Positions 49,161-58,010 of a stretch of DNA of 64,000 nucleotides are shown here, piece after piece. Below the pieces are notes generated by a model. It worked only from the letters and a program-made list of their open reading frames with translations, made no database searches and was not told the origin of the DNA. Positions within the stretch are counted from its first letter, which is position 1. Every line of letters starts with the position of its first letter. The stretch is from assembly GCF_002738225.1 (NCBI RefSeq), contig NZ_PEBQ01000108.1, positions 36,530-100,529 of the forward strand, given 5' to 3'. Origin of the DNA: Acetobacter pomorum (GTDB taxonomy: Bacteria > Pseudomonadota > Alphaproteobacteria > Acetobacterales > Acetobacteraceae). Both the position numbers and the translations under genes were made by a program.

Positions 49161-50413
49161 GATCGGTATCCCTTGGAAGCCTGAACAGAAAGCGTTGCCC
49201 AGTGTGCTGTAACCTGCTGGTTACGGCGAAAGCTCATGACAGCTGCGGCAACAAAAAACAGAGCCGCCAATCCAAACAATGCGCCACTTGCCATTTGAGC
49301 ACCCGGCACAAAAACCAGCACCGTTGCCAAAGCTGTAGAAACAAAATGTAGGTACGCCATAAGCTGCGGATACCAATATCCACATTCCTCACCACGCCAC
49401 AGGTAAAAGCCACCGCACACAACATACAGGGCACCAAGCTGAAGTGCGGAATGCAGGCCACTTCCCTGCACAAGCTGAACAAGCCAGCCACCGGAAACCA
49501 CGCTCATAAAGCCCAGCCCCCAAAGCAAGGGCACGCGTAAAGTCACGCGGGCTTTCCATGTTCCGGCCAGCCACAGCACAGCCAAACATGTTGCCGCGAA
49601 GGAGCATACTGCCAGCATAGCGCCACCAATTTGCGTGGCTGCTGCACTTTCAGTCCCTTGCATGAAAATGCTTTTGGTCCATGCCACCACGCCAGAAGCC
49701 GCAGCTCCTGCCATAATAAAAGCCACAGGTTTTTCAGAAAACTTGCCAACACGGGCACTGATTTCAAATACCACGCCAAAACCGGCTAGCAGCACCACCA
49801 ACCCTACAGGGCCAGCAAAACTTTCTACGTTTACAGCGGCAGCATCATGCCAGTGTTTTACAATCTGCCCAGCCATAACAGGCACAGTAAGCAGCATAAC
49901 AGCGGCTGCCAGCATTTCTCCCCACACAAAAGGAGAAAATGACTTGCGTTCCTGCATATCGGCACAGGTATCAAATACAGTAGCCAGCAAAGCCATGCTT
50001 GTCATCAAGGTGCCCGCACACCACAACAGCGTGGCGGTTTTTAACTCAGCACCTGTAATAGTCAGCGCAGCACCGGCAAAAACACATAGAAAACCCGCAT
50101 CATTCAGCCGTGGCAGCAATATACCCGAACGCTGCACAGCACGTGGCAACCATAAAGAGCCAAAACCACCTAACAGAGCCGGAACAACAACATATAAAAG
50201 CATCAGCACAGGATGTGCCTGCACAACAGCATGCCACCCCGCCGTTGCTGGCATAATGCCCATTTCAGACAGAGTGGAAGCACCGCCCCCCGCCAATGCC
50301 GCCAATGCCGCCAGCACTACGTAAGCGGCCCCTGTGCCGTTTCCTTTTCTGGCAACGCGCATACCATCTCCAGATATATCACTCTGTTGGCTCTGGTTAG
50401 GGGCGACCATCAT
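49157..50413 (-). CDS. Degenerate cytochrome oxidase subunit I-like membrane protein
   Basis: 418 residues, about 12 hydrophobic segments. By eye it follows heme-copper oxidase subunit I in register: WHAVVQAHPVLMLLYVVVPA (60-79) for W..F.TAHGLIMIFF..MPA, LGGFGSLWLP, LLPRLNDAGF for FPRLNNISF, SFAGPVGLVVLLAGFGVVFE (198-217) for [26 protein letters not shown] for KPVFGY, WTKSIF (245-250) for WAHHMF, and SGLHSALQLG (318-327) for AHFHYVLSLG. The low-spin heme ligands survive (His67, His321). The CuB ligands, the Tyr and the high-spin heme His are replaced (Pro202, Lys247, Ser248, Gly319). It is shorter than the 530-residue family. Order coxA-like, ctaB, coxF-like matches a classical cta operon. 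It cannot reduce oxygen as an oxidase; a heme-binding or structural role is possible. Confidence 0.78.
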   Translation of the reverse strand: MMVAPNQSQQSDISGDGMRVARKGNGTGAAYVVLAALAALAGGGASTLSEMGIMPATAGWHAVVQAHPVLMLLYVVVPALLGGFGSLWLPRAVQRSGILLPRLNDAGFLCVFAGAALTITGAELKTATLLWCAGTLMTSMALLATVFDTCADMQERKSFSPFVWGEMLAAAVMLLTVPVMAGQIVKHWHDAAAVNVESFAGPVGLVVLLAGFGVVFEISARVGKFSEKPVAFIMAGAAASGVVAWTKSIFMQGTESAAATQIGGAMLAVCSFAATCLAVLWLAGTWKARVTLRVPLLWGLGFMSVVSGGWLVQLVQGSGLHSALQLGALYVVCGGFYLWRGEECGYWYPQLMAYLHFVSTALATVLVFVPGAQMASGALFGLAALFFVAAAVMSFRRNQQVTAHWATLSVQASKGYRS

Positions 50414-50537
50414 GCTCCAATTTCCAATTTCTTACTGGCATTATACGGCCCTACGCCGTGGGCATATGGCCACAGCATAAAACTGCTCCACTTTAATCCA
50501 TACATACGCGCAAATGCCATTTTCTGCCACGCACAAG

Positions 50538-50566
50538 AAACGCCCCTGCCTTGGCAGGAGCGCACA
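50538..50566 (-). terminator. Probable terminator after pmtA
   Basis: CGCTCCTGCC AAGGCAGGGGCG on the minus strand, a GC-rich stem with a very small loop, followed by TTTCTTG, directly after the pmtA stop. Confidence 0.55.
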
Positions 50567-50568
50567 GG

Positions 50569-51264
50569 TTACGCGGGCAGATTTTCCAGCGTAACCAAAG
50601 TAAACAGCCCTAGAGGTGGCACAGGCTGAATATAGGCACGGCGTATATCTTCATCCGGCAACAAGGATTGTATTGCAAAATCTGGATGCCAACCCAAGGA
50701 ATGGGATGCCCGACCCAATGCATGTTCTACAGCCCCGCGCACACCACCGGGCGCCAGAAAGTGGTTTACAAACAGAATATAACCACCAGGGCGCACAACG
50801 CGCTTGAGCTCACGCAGCAACTGGCGTGGATGCGGCACCACAGAGGCCACAAACATGGCCACCGCGATATCGAAGGAAGCATCTTCAAACTTCGTATCTT
50901 CGGCATCCATTTCCAGAAGGCCGCGCACATTGGTTAGTTTATCACGCTGCACACGCTCGCGCGCCTTGGCCAGCATATCCGCAGAAAGGTCAATGCCTGT
51001 AATCTGCTTTTCTGGCCGGTAATGGGGCAGTGCCAAGCCCGTGCCCACCCCCACTTCCAGCACATCTGTACCGGGAAGACCGTTTACGGCTTCCACAGCC
51101 CGCAAACGCCCGAACCGGGAGATGCCGCCAAAAACAACATCATATACATTTGCCCACCGGCGATAGGCGGCCTTAACAGCCTCCGCATCCAGTGCCGAGC
51201 GGGAAGGAGGAGGCGCGGGATTATCCCCCCCGCCGGAAGGATAATTTTGGAGAACGTCACTCAT
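50569..51264 (-). CDS. pmtA: Phosphatidylethanolamine N-methyltransferase (Rhodobacter type)
   Basis: 231 residues from ATG 51264 (MSDVLQNYPSGGG), with AGAGAGGAC immediately upstream; an ATG nine codons earlier is possible. SAM-dependent enzyme that methylates phosphatidylethanolamine to phosphatidylcholine, abundant in acetic acid bacterial membranes. The lead motif AYRRWANVYDVVFGGISRFGR and motif I DVLEVGVGTGLALPHY, plus VRPGGYILFVNHF, fit PmtA better than UbiE. It lies about 155 bases upstream of the coxA-like gene start, where coxB would sit in an intact cta operon. Confidence 0.85.
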   Translation of the reverse strand: MSDVLQNYPSGGGDNPAPPPSRSALDAEAVKAAYRRWANVYDVVFGGISRFGRLRAVEAVNGLPGTDVLEVGVGTGLALPHYRPEKQITGIDLSADMLAKARERVQRDKLTNVRGLLEMDAEDTKFEDASFDIAVAMFVASVVPHPRQLLRELKRVVRPGGYILFVNHFLAPGGVRGAVEHALGRASHSLGWHPDFAIQSLLPDEDIRRAYIQPVPPLGLFTLVTLENLPA

Positions 51265-51415
51265 GTCCTCTCTCTGCCTGCTGGTGGACATTTCTTCAAG
51301 AGCCACAAAAGGTCTTCCTCTTCTGCACAAGGCACGCGTCACAAAAGCGCCCTTGTGTAAGGGCATATACTCCTTTTACGCTGCAACCACGCAATAGATA
51401 GTGTTAAATAAAACC

Positions 51416-51607
51416 ATGTTTGAATTTCTTATCGCCATCTTCGCCCTTGCCATATGGGCCAGCGTTATCATCTACTATTTTCGGGGTCCGATATTTCAAT
51501 GGCTGGACAACCGCTTTGGGAAAGATACACCATTGGCTGAGCTAGAAGCAGCACACAAGAAAAAGCCCCCTGCGGCCTCACCCCCGCAGGAGCAAGGCAA
51601 AGGCTGA
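51416..51607 (+). CDS. Small single-span membrane protein
   Basis: 63 residues from ATG 51416 (MFEFLIAIFALAIWASVIIYY); the ribosome site is poor and a GTG at 51401 is possible. One membrane helix followed by a charged Lys/Pro tail (HKKKPPAASPPQEQGKG). Not recognised. Its last codons carry the gshB terminator on the other strand, which suggests a constrained overlap. Confidence 0.5.
   Translation: MFEFLIAIFALAIWASVIIYYFRGPIFQWLDNRFGKDTPLAELEAAHKKKPPAASPPQEQGKG
51560..51593 (-). terminator. gshB terminator lying inside the 3' end of the convergent small gene
   Basis: Minus-strand CTCCTGCGG ... CCGCAGGGGGC then TTTTTCTTG (CCTGCGG 51584-51590 paired with CCGCAGG 51569-51575). It lies 20 bases past the gshB stop and encodes part of the KKKPPAASPPQ tail on the plus strand. 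Confidence 0.75.
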
Positions 51608-51610
51608 AGC

Positions 51611-52606
51611 TTATGTGGCACTGAGCTTGCGTTCTATGCAGTTCCAGATTGCCGCCGCACCATTTATACCATCAAAACGTTCCAGTTCCTGAAGGCCGGT
51701 AGGAGACGTAACGTTAATTTCTGTCAGATACTGGCCAATCACATCTATCCCTACAAAAATCAGCCCATGCTCTTTCAGAAACGGGCCAATGGCCGCGCAA
51801 ATTTCGTGGTCACGCGCACTAAGCCCGATCTGCTTGGCCACACCGCCCACATGCATGTTTGAACGATGGTCTTCCCCTGATGGCACGCGATTTATTGCAC
51901 CTATTGGTGCGCCATCTACCAGAATAATACGTTTATCCCCTGCTGTTACGGCAGGCTCATAACGCTGGATCATCAATGGCTCGCGCGAGCGGGCAAAATG
52001 CATTTCAAGCAACGCATTCAGATTCTGGTCATCCTCACGGATACGGAACACTCCGCTCCCACCATTTCCGAAAAGTGGCTTTACAATAATATCGCACCAT
52101 TTGGTCCGAAATGCCCGAATCTGCTCAATATCCCACGTAACCAATGTTGGCGGCATCAGATCTGGAAAGTGGGTGACGAGGAGTTTTTCAGGGCTGTCAC
52201 GCACCCAGCGCGGGTCATTCACCACCAAAGCCTTGCCGGGCCCTATGCCATGTACATGGTCGAGCATATGAGTGGCAGTAATATATGCCATGTCAAAAGG
52301 TGGGTCTTGGCGCATCAGCACCACATCCATCTGCCCTAATGACTGGCGCGCTGCCGGGCCAAATGTGGCATGGTTTCCTTCCTCCCGTCGGACTGTAACA
52401 GGCTGCATCAAAGCCGTGACCTGCGTTTTGGAAGCGTGCTCCGGTTCTACTGCACCTTCCCCCAATGCCAGTGAGTTGACCTCATACACATACAGGGCAT
52501 GCCCGCGTTTCTGAGCTTCCAACATAAGGGCAAAGGTTGAATCTCCATGGATATTGATATGCTCCAGAGGATCCATCTGAACCGCAACCTGTAGGGGTGA
52601 TGCCAT
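51611..52606 (-). CDS. gshB: Glutathione synthetase
   Basis: 331 residues. Joins gamma-glutamylcysteine and glycine with ATP. The N-terminal VAVQMDPLEHINIHGDSTFALMLE is the family signature; the ATP-grasp core has NDPRWVRDSPEKLLVTHFPDLMPPT, VKPLFGNGGSGVFRI and the C-terminal DVIGQYLTEINVTSPTGLQELE. Glutathione also serves the thioredoxin system and ATM1-type exporters, genes for which lie in this window. Confidence 0.97.
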   Translation of the reverse strand: MASPLQVAVQMDPLEHINIHGDSTFALMLEAQKRGHALYVYEVNSLALGEGAVEPEHASKTQVTALMQPVTVRREEGNHATFGPAARQSLGQMDVVLMRQDPPFDMAYITATHMLDHVHGIGPGKALVVNDPRWVRDSPEKLLVTHFPDLMPPTLVTWDIEQIRAFRTKWCDIIVKPLFGNGGSGVFRIREDDQNLNALLEMHFARSREPLMIQRYEPAVTAGDKRIILVDGAPIGAINRVPSGEDHRSNMHVGGVAKQIGLSARDHEICAAIGPFLKEHGLIFVGIDVIGQYLTEINVTSPTGLQELERFDGINGAAAIWNCIERKLSAT

Positions 52607-52705
52607 TGAGGTATGTTTCCTGTTGCTCTTGGCGATAAAAAGTGAAATCAGCGTATCCTGCCCTGCCTGTATGGCGCAAACAACACGGCAAGGCAGTGTG
52701 TCCGT

Positions 52706-54181
52706 CTAATATCTGTAAGAAGGCAGTAATGCGGTCTCTTCCAGTATAGCGGTGCCTTCCGTGCAGCGTAGTCTCACACGGTAAACAGCATAACTGTCAG
52801 CTACAACGCCACGACGACTGCGTAAAATATCTGGAAGTTGGCCTATAACATCAAAAAATGCGGGATCTGGCAGATCATGCCGTCTGCGGCTCCGCAGCAA
52901 ATAGCCCTCCGCTCCACATGTAGAATGGGGAAACGCAAAAAACTGCCACCTTGGTTCAACCGCCAGCACTTGGCGATTCTGGGCGTAAAAAGACAGCTCG
53001 CCTGCAAGGCCATATTCATCCGCAATCAACATGGCATGAGCGGGAATCTGATTTTCCACATTCCTTACAAATGCGGGCCACCCCCCCATTTGCCGCAACG
53101 TCATATCAAAATGAGGCGAAAGACGCGCCGGAGACCATAAAGCCTGCCCCACCACAACGACAAACATGGCAACACCCAGAATACAGGCTGCCTTCCACCA
53201 CCGATATGGCACGCACACAACGGACAAGGCAAAAGCTGGATACAGCACAACAGGCCAGTTTGCCTGTACGCGTGCCCCAGTTGCATGCTGCACAAAAACC
53301 GCCATCGGCAACAGGATCATACATAGTAACAACTGTGCAAAAGAATCCCGCAGCCTGAACAAATATCGTATGGCCACTATAAACAGCACAAAGATGAAAG
53401 GAGAGGCCAAGCCAATCTGGCCGCCCAGCAATTCCCCCATAAAAGTTAGCATACGCGCGGGTTGCCAATCCCCTGCCCGGCCACCCTGTTTGAGAAAACT
53501 CGCCCAGTGATGCGCTGCATTCCACATCACAACGGGAGCTATGCAAACACCGGCAACACTCAGCCCCAACCAAGGCCACAGCGTACGCAGCCATTGCCGC
53601 CCTTCCCGCGTTACCAGCAACCATACTCCCAGCCCCGCCACAGGCAAAAGAGCCGTATATTTGCTATCAAACCCCAACCCGGCAGAAAGCCCCGCCAATA
53701 ACCAGAACGCAGGATGTGCGCCAGAAAGCAGATGGCTCATGCTCCACAGCAACAGCACCATAAAAAAGACCAAAGGGGTATCTGGCGTCATAAGCAGGGT
53801 GCCGAGCCCAACCGCCAATGTGCTGTTCAGCACAATGCCGCTCTCAAGTGCTTTTTTTGCTGGAAACTGTTGGAAAGACAGCCATATTTGCGCTGCCTTT
53901 ACCAACAGCACCGTGCCAACAGCGGCAGAAACAGGCCCCATCAGGCGCAAGCCTTCTGCGGTATCTCCCGCAAAAAACATGCCAATGCGCATCCACAGCG
54001 CCACCATGGGGGGATGGTCCAGATATCCCGCGGCCGGGGCAAGTGCCCATAAACGGTAATAGGCTTCATCTGGAGAAAGGGGCAGCCAGGATACCAGAAC
54101 CAGCCGCAAAAATGTGACCAGCCCCAGCACAATCAGCCAGCCCCACATACCGAAAAAGCGGTTTGCCAATTTTACGCTCAC
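52706..54181 (-). CDS. GT39/ArnT-like polyprenyl-linked glycosyltransferase
   Basis: 491 residues with about a dozen membrane helices. Protein O-mannosyltransferase-type fold (PMT/ArnT): the catalytic DE pair is in LPLSPDEAYYRLWALAPAAG with the downstream LDHPPMVALWMR. Such enzymes transfer a sugar from a lipid carrier, on the periplasmic face. Its start overlaps the GT2-GtrA stop by four bases. The substrate is not evident; a partner for the dolichol/undecaprenyl-type sugar donor made by the upstream gene is inference. Confidence 0.88.
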   Translation of the reverse strand: MSVKLANRFFGMWGWLIVLGLVTFLRLVLVSWLPLSPDEAYYRLWALAPAAGYLDHPPMVALWMRIGMFFAGDTAEGLRLMGPVSAAVGTVLLVKAAQIWLSFQQFPAKKALESGIVLNSTLAVGLGTLLMTPDTPLVFFMVLLLWSMSHLLSGAHPAFWLLAGLSAGLGFDSKYTALLPVAGLGVWLLVTREGRQWLRTLWPWLGLSVAGVCIAPVVMWNAAHHWASFLKQGGRAGDWQPARMLTFMGELLGGQIGLASPFIFVLFIVAIRYLFRLRDSFAQLLLCMILLPMAVFVQHATGARVQANWPVVLYPAFALSVVCVPYRWWKAACILGVAMFVVVVGQALWSPARLSPHFDMTLRQMGGWPAFVRNVENQIPAHAMLIADEYGLAGELSFYAQNRQVLAVEPRWQFFAFPHSTCGAEGYLLRSRRRHDLPDPAFFDVIGQLPDILRSRRGVVADSYAVYRVRLRCTEGTAILEETALLPSYRY

Positions 54182-55299
54182 GAGCGCCAGACAACGGTTG
54201 AAGACATGGCATAATTCCAGACAACAGCAAGAACAGCACCCGCCAGACTTGCTTCATTAAGCATATGGTTCTGCCCATAAATCATGCGGGCAATACCAAC
54301 ATCCGCCAGGGCGCCCACCGAACACACCAGCATAAACAGAACCAACCCGCGGCCACATGCCCATCCACGCAGACGCCTGTCACGATAGGTAAAATTGTTA
54401 TCCAGAAAAAAATTCAAGATCATAGCAGCTACGGTGCCAATAGCCTGCGCCATGGAAAAATGCGCCCCCACAAGGCGAGCACACTGCATAACAAGTAGGT
54501 TTGTGCCAACACCTGCCAAGCCCACCATACAAAAGGCCACAAACCGCAAAGGCACCCAGCCCTTGGCAACTTTGTCTAAAAGAAGGGCCGCAAACTGGAG
54601 CATGACCAGTGCATCCAGCTTGCTTTCCCCCGCAGCACGTGGGCGAAAACCGCACGGCACCTCCTGCACACGCAGGGGCTTGGCAGCAGAAAGCAACAAA
54701 TCCAGCAAAATCTTAAAACCAGTACCAGACAGACGCGGCGCAATGGCGGCAAATGTCTCCTGCCTTAATGCAAAAAATCCGCTCATTGGATCTGTCAGTT
54801 TTACAGGCAAAAACCGCTGGGCAAGCCAGATACCGCTATCTGACAAGGCATGCCGCCATGCGTTGGCTAAACCTGCGTTATCTCCGCCTTCTACATGCCT
54901 GCTTCCCACTGCAACATCGCATGTATTGTTCAGAACCGCGTCTATCAGCGCACCCAGTTGCGATTCATCATGCTGGAGGTCACCATCCATCACAGCCACA
55001 ATCTGAGCGGAAGAGGACATAACGCCCTCAATAACCGCAGATGAAAGACCCCGGCGCCCTATGCGGCAAATACCGCGTACCCGCGCATCATTCCGCGCCA
55101 GATCCCGCACGCGCAAACTGGTCTGATCGGGTGAATTGTCATCAACAAAGATAACCTCCCATCGCCTGCCAGCCAGCGCACCTTCCAGTGCTTTTACAAG
55201 AGGCGCGACATTTGCCGATTCGTTATAGCATGGCACAACCACACTAATATCCGGCCCCCTCATAACGGTTCCCGCTGAAACCGCCGGAAGGTCTGTCAC
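54178..55299 (-). CDS. GT2 glycosyltransferase fused to GtrA-like flippase domain
   Basis: 373 residues. N-terminal half is a DPM1-type GT2 enzyme (VVPCYNESANVAPLVKAL, VFVDDNSPDQTS, MDGDLQHDE with the DxD metal site, FKILLDLLL), making a polyprenyl-phosphate sugar. The C-terminal 130 residues are four GtrA-like helices (LRFVAFCMVGLAGVGTNLLV, MILNFFLDNNFTYRDRRLR, NYAMSSTVVW) of the type that moves the lipid-linked sugar across the membrane. ATGA overlaps join it to the Lrp gene before and the GT39 gene after. Confidence 0.92.
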   Translation of the reverse strand: MTDLPAVSAGTVMRGPDISVVVPCYNESANVAPLVKALEGALAGRRWEVIFVDDNSPDQTSLRVRDLARNDARVRGICRIGRRGLSSAVIEGVMSSSAQIVAVMDGDLQHDESQLGALIDAVLNNTCDVAVGSRHVEGGDNAGLANAWRHALSDSGIWLAQRFLPVKLTDPMSGFFALRQETFAAIAPRLSGTGFKILLDLLLSAAKPLRVQEVPCGFRPRAAGESKLDALVMLQFAALLLDKVAKGWVPLRFVAFCMVGLAGVGTNLLVMQCARLVGAHFSMAQAIGTVAAMILNFFLDNNFTYRDRRLRGWACGRGLVLFMLVCSVGALADVGIARMIYGQNHMLNEASLAGAVLAVVWNYAMSSTVVWRS

Positions 55300-55781
55300 G
55301 GAGTTTGCCCTTCCCCTTCATTTTCAACCGGCACCCCCCAACGCTCCAGACTTGTGCGGATGGTTTGCAGGGTTTGGACACGTATCACATGCTGTGCTTC
55401 TGTCAGTTGGCGGGTCAGCCGGTTTTCATGCGCTGCATCCCGCGCAATCAAACGCACAAGAAAATCTCCGCCACCACGGATCATGTGGCATTCACGCACT
55501 TCCGGCCATTGGGCCAGCTGTTGCTCAAAACTGCACAGAATGGCCTCTTTTTGGCTTTCAAGGCCGATCAACGCAAAAAAGGTAATAGGCCAGCCCAACG
55601 CCGCGGCATTGGGTTCTGCATGATAGCCACGGATAATGTGTTCTTCTTCCAGCCGCCGGACACGACGCAGGCATGGCGGGGCCGAAATACCAACACGGCG
55701 GGCCAATTCCACATTGGTCATGCGGCCATCGTTCTGAAGCTCTGCCACAATGCGAAGATCAACTGCGTCCAGATCTGTCAC
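55296..55781 (-). CDS. Lrp/AsnC family transcriptional regulator
   Basis: 161 residues from GTG 55781 (MTDLDAVDLRIVAELQND after recoding), chosen for the TCAGGAAAC ribosome site; an ATG ten codons upstream (55811) is the alternative. Helix-turn-helix MTNVELARRVGISAPPCLRRVRRL, then the RAM/ASNC effector domain (LGWPITFFALIGLESQK, VRECHMIRGGGDFLVRLIA). It is the first gene of an operon with GT2-GtrA and GT39, its stop overlapping the next start as ATGA. Such regulators usually sense amino acids; here it might tune envelope glycosylation. Confidence 0.92.
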   Translation of the reverse strand: MTDLDAVDLRIVAELQNDGRMTNVELARRVGISAPPCLRRVRRLEEEHIIRGYHAEPNAAALGWPITFFALIGLESQKEAILCSFEQQLAQWPEVRECHMIRGGGDFLVRLIARDAAHENRLTRQLTEAQHVIRVQTLQTIRTSLERWGVPVENEGEGQTP

Positions 55782-55994
55782 GTTTCCTGATCCATCCTGC
55801 ACAAGAGGCATGCACCCCAAATTAACTTGCGCGAGTATATGCCATGCAGCACATCTGGCGGCAAACACCTAAAGCACACATGCCCTTGCCCAAAACCCAA
55901 GTGGCAGCCATATGCTTCACGCAGTTTTATGTGCAGGCCATTTTCATTACGGTGGTCTGTAAAGCCAATTTCCATCTGCGGGAGCTCTGCCAAT

Positions 55995-56942
55995 ATGGCT
56001 GAAACCATTACAACTGATCTGCTCGTTATTGGTGCGGGACCTGCCGGATACACCGCAGCCATTTATGCGGCACGTGCCAACCTTTCTCCCGTTCTGGTCG
56101 CTGGCCTTCAGCCTGGTGGGCAGCTCACCATTACTACAGATGTTGAAAACTATCCGGGTTTTGCCACAGCCATACAGGGGCCGTGGCTGATGGAACAAAT
56201 GGCAGCCCAGGCGCAAAACGTGGGCACACGCATTGAATACGACATTATTACATCCGTTAATTTCAAAGCGGGTTCACCTTTTCTGCTAACAGGTGATTCC
56301 GGCACAACCTACAAGGCCCGTGCTGTTATTGTTGCCACAGGCGCACAGGCACGCTGGCTTGGCCTGCCAAGTGAAAAGCATCTGCAAGGTGCCGGTGTTT
56401 CTGCCTGCGCCACCTGCGATGGCTTTTTCTACCGCGGGAAGAACGTTGTGGTTGTCGGCGGCGGTAATACTGCGGTTGAAGAGGCCCTGTATCTCACCCA
56501 CCATGCCGCGCATGTCACCTTGGTGCACCGCCGAGATAGCCTGCGCGCTGAAAAAATTCTGCAAGACCGGCTTTTTGCCAACCCGAAGGTTTCGGTGATC
56601 TGGAACAGTGTGGTGCAAGATATTCTGGCCGACGGAACGCCAGAAACCGTATGCGGTGTGCGCCTCAAGAATACGCAGGATAATAGCCAACAGACTGTGC
56701 CGACCGATGGCGTATTTATTGCCATTGGGCACGCCCCTAACACAGGCATCTTCCGCAACCAGCTTACTCTGGATGCTGAAGGGTATATTGAAACCACACC
56801 CGGCACCACACGTACATCTGTGCCCGGAGTCTTTGCCGCGGGGGATGTGCAGGACAAAACATACCGCCAGGCCGTCACTGCGGCTGGGACTGGCTGTATG
56901 GCTGCGCTAGATGCGGAACGGTATCTTGCTGGTTTGAGCTGA
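55995..56942 (+). CDS. trxB: Thioredoxin reductase
   Basis: 315 residues from ATG 55995 (MAETITTDLLVIGAGPAGYTA), with GGGAG upstream. FAD flavoenzyme that reduces thioredoxin with NADPH. FAD motif GAGPAGYTAAIYAARA, redox CATCDG near 138, NADPH-binding VVGGGNTAVEEALYL, FAD C-terminal GVFAAGDVQDKTYRQAVTAAG. Divergent from the Lrp operon; a LysR gene follows in the same orientation after 116 bases. Confidence 0.97.
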   Translation: MAETITTDLLVIGAGPAGYTAAIYAARANLSPVLVAGLQPGGQLTITTDVENYPGFATAIQGPWLMEQMAAQAQNVGTRIEYDIITSVNFKAGSPFLLTGDSGTTYKARAVIVATGAQARWLGLPSEKHLQGAGVSACATCDGFFYRGKNVVVVGGGNTAVEEALYLTHHAAHVTLVHRRDSLRAEKILQDRLFANPKVSVIWNSVVQDILADGTPETVCGVRLKNTQDNSQQTVPTDGVFIAIGHAPNTGIFRNQLTLDAEGYIETTPGTTRTSVPGVFAAGDVQDKTYRQAVTAAGTGCMAALDAERYLAGLS

Positions 56943-57058
56943 TAACTTCATAGAAAACGGCTTCATCCCTTGACCAAGGGGGCCAATTCCTGCACGTAAT
57001 ACACCGCATAAAACACGGTTGTGTTTTTGTAACTTCATTCAATTTGCAGGAGGCATGC

Positions 57059-57940
57059 GTGGACTGGGACAAACTCCGGGTTTTCCATGCAGTGGCAGAA
57101 GCCGGTTCCTTTACCCACGCGGGGGATGTGCTCAACCTTAGCCAATCTGCCGTATCACGGCAGATTTCCGCGCTGGAAGACGTCCTTCAGGTTCCTCTCT
57201 TTCATCGGCACGCCCGCGGCCTGATCCTTACGGAACAGGGTGAAACACTTCATAAAACCGTGCGCGAAGTCTTTTCCAAACTGGAAATGACGCAAACACT
57301 GCTGACAGAAAGTAAGGAAAAGGCAGCCGGGCGGCTGCGCGTAACCACAACCACCGGCTTTGGTAACTGTTGGCTTATGCCGCGGCTTCATCGCTTTATG
57401 GCAGATAACCCGGAAATAGATATCTGCCTGATTTTGGAAGATAATGATCTTGATTTAGGTATGCGGGAGGCTGACGTAGCGGTGCGTATGCACGCACCAA
57501 GGCAGCCAGACCTGATCCAGCGCCATCTGGCTGATTTTAGCCTGCCAATTTTTGCGGCCCCTCGCTATATCGAAAAATTCGGCATGCCAAAATCTTTGGA
57601 TGAAATCAAAGAGCATCAACTGGTGCTGTTTGGTGAGCATCATCCACCTGTTGCGCATGTTAACTGGCTTGCGCAGGCATGCCGTACGGATGGCAGCACA
57701 CAAACTGCCCGACTAGAAGTTAACAGCATGGCAGCTATGGCCTCAGCTATTGCCGCAGGCTTGGGCATTGGGTCCATTCCAACTTATGCGGCAAAAGAAT
57801 TTCCGGACCTGGTACAGATTCTGCCGGAAGTTACAACACCAACCGTAGACGCTTATTTTGTTTACCCTGAAGAACTGCGGAGTTCTAAGCGCGTTGCTGT
57901 TTTCCGCGATTTTCTTATGAGCGAACTGGGTATTCGGTAA
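57059..57940 (+). CDS. LysR-family transcriptional regulator
   Basis: 293 residues from GTG 57059 (MDWDKLRVFHAVAEAGSFTH after recoding), placed by AGGAGG six bases upstream. N-terminal winged helix (VLNLSQSAVSRQISALEDVLQVPLF) and C-terminal effector fold (VNWLAQACR, SMAAMASAIAAGLGIGSIPTY). The combination of trxB then lysR on one strand is common in alpha-proteobacteria. Effector unknown. It is followed by a strong terminator and then an AT-rich spacer. Confidence 0.93.
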   Translation: MDWDKLRVFHAVAEAGSFTHAGDVLNLSQSAVSRQISALEDVLQVPLFHRHARGLILTEQGETLHKTVREVFSKLEMTQTLLTESKEKAAGRLRVTTTTGFGNCWLMPRLHRFMADNPEIDICLILEDNDLDLGMREADVAVRMHAPRQPDLIQRHLADFSLPIFAAPRYIEKFGMPKSLDEIKEHQLVLFGEHHPPVAHVNWLAQACRTDGSTQTARLEVNSMAAMASAIAAGLGIGSIPTYAAKEFPDLVQILPEVTTPTVDAYFVYPEELRSSKRVAVFRDFLMSELGIR

Positions 57941-57972
57941 ATATAAATCGCTTACGAAATATCATTTCGTTA

Positions 57973-58010
57973 AAAAAAGCCTGCTTTTCACAGAAGAGCA
58001 GGCTTTTTTA
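57973..58010 (+). terminator. Rho-independent terminator after the LysR gene
   Basis: AAAAAAGCCTGCT/AGCAGGCTTTTTT (57973-57985 with 57997-58009), a 13-bp stem with an 11-base loop and T tract. Both arms carry A/T runs, so it could work in either direction. Confidence 0.92.

Noticed and set aside
48177..49184. A 335-codon plus-strand frame opposite ctaB
   Set aside because: Antisense shadow with Arg/His/Gln/Asn-rich composition; ctaB on the minus strand is unambiguous.
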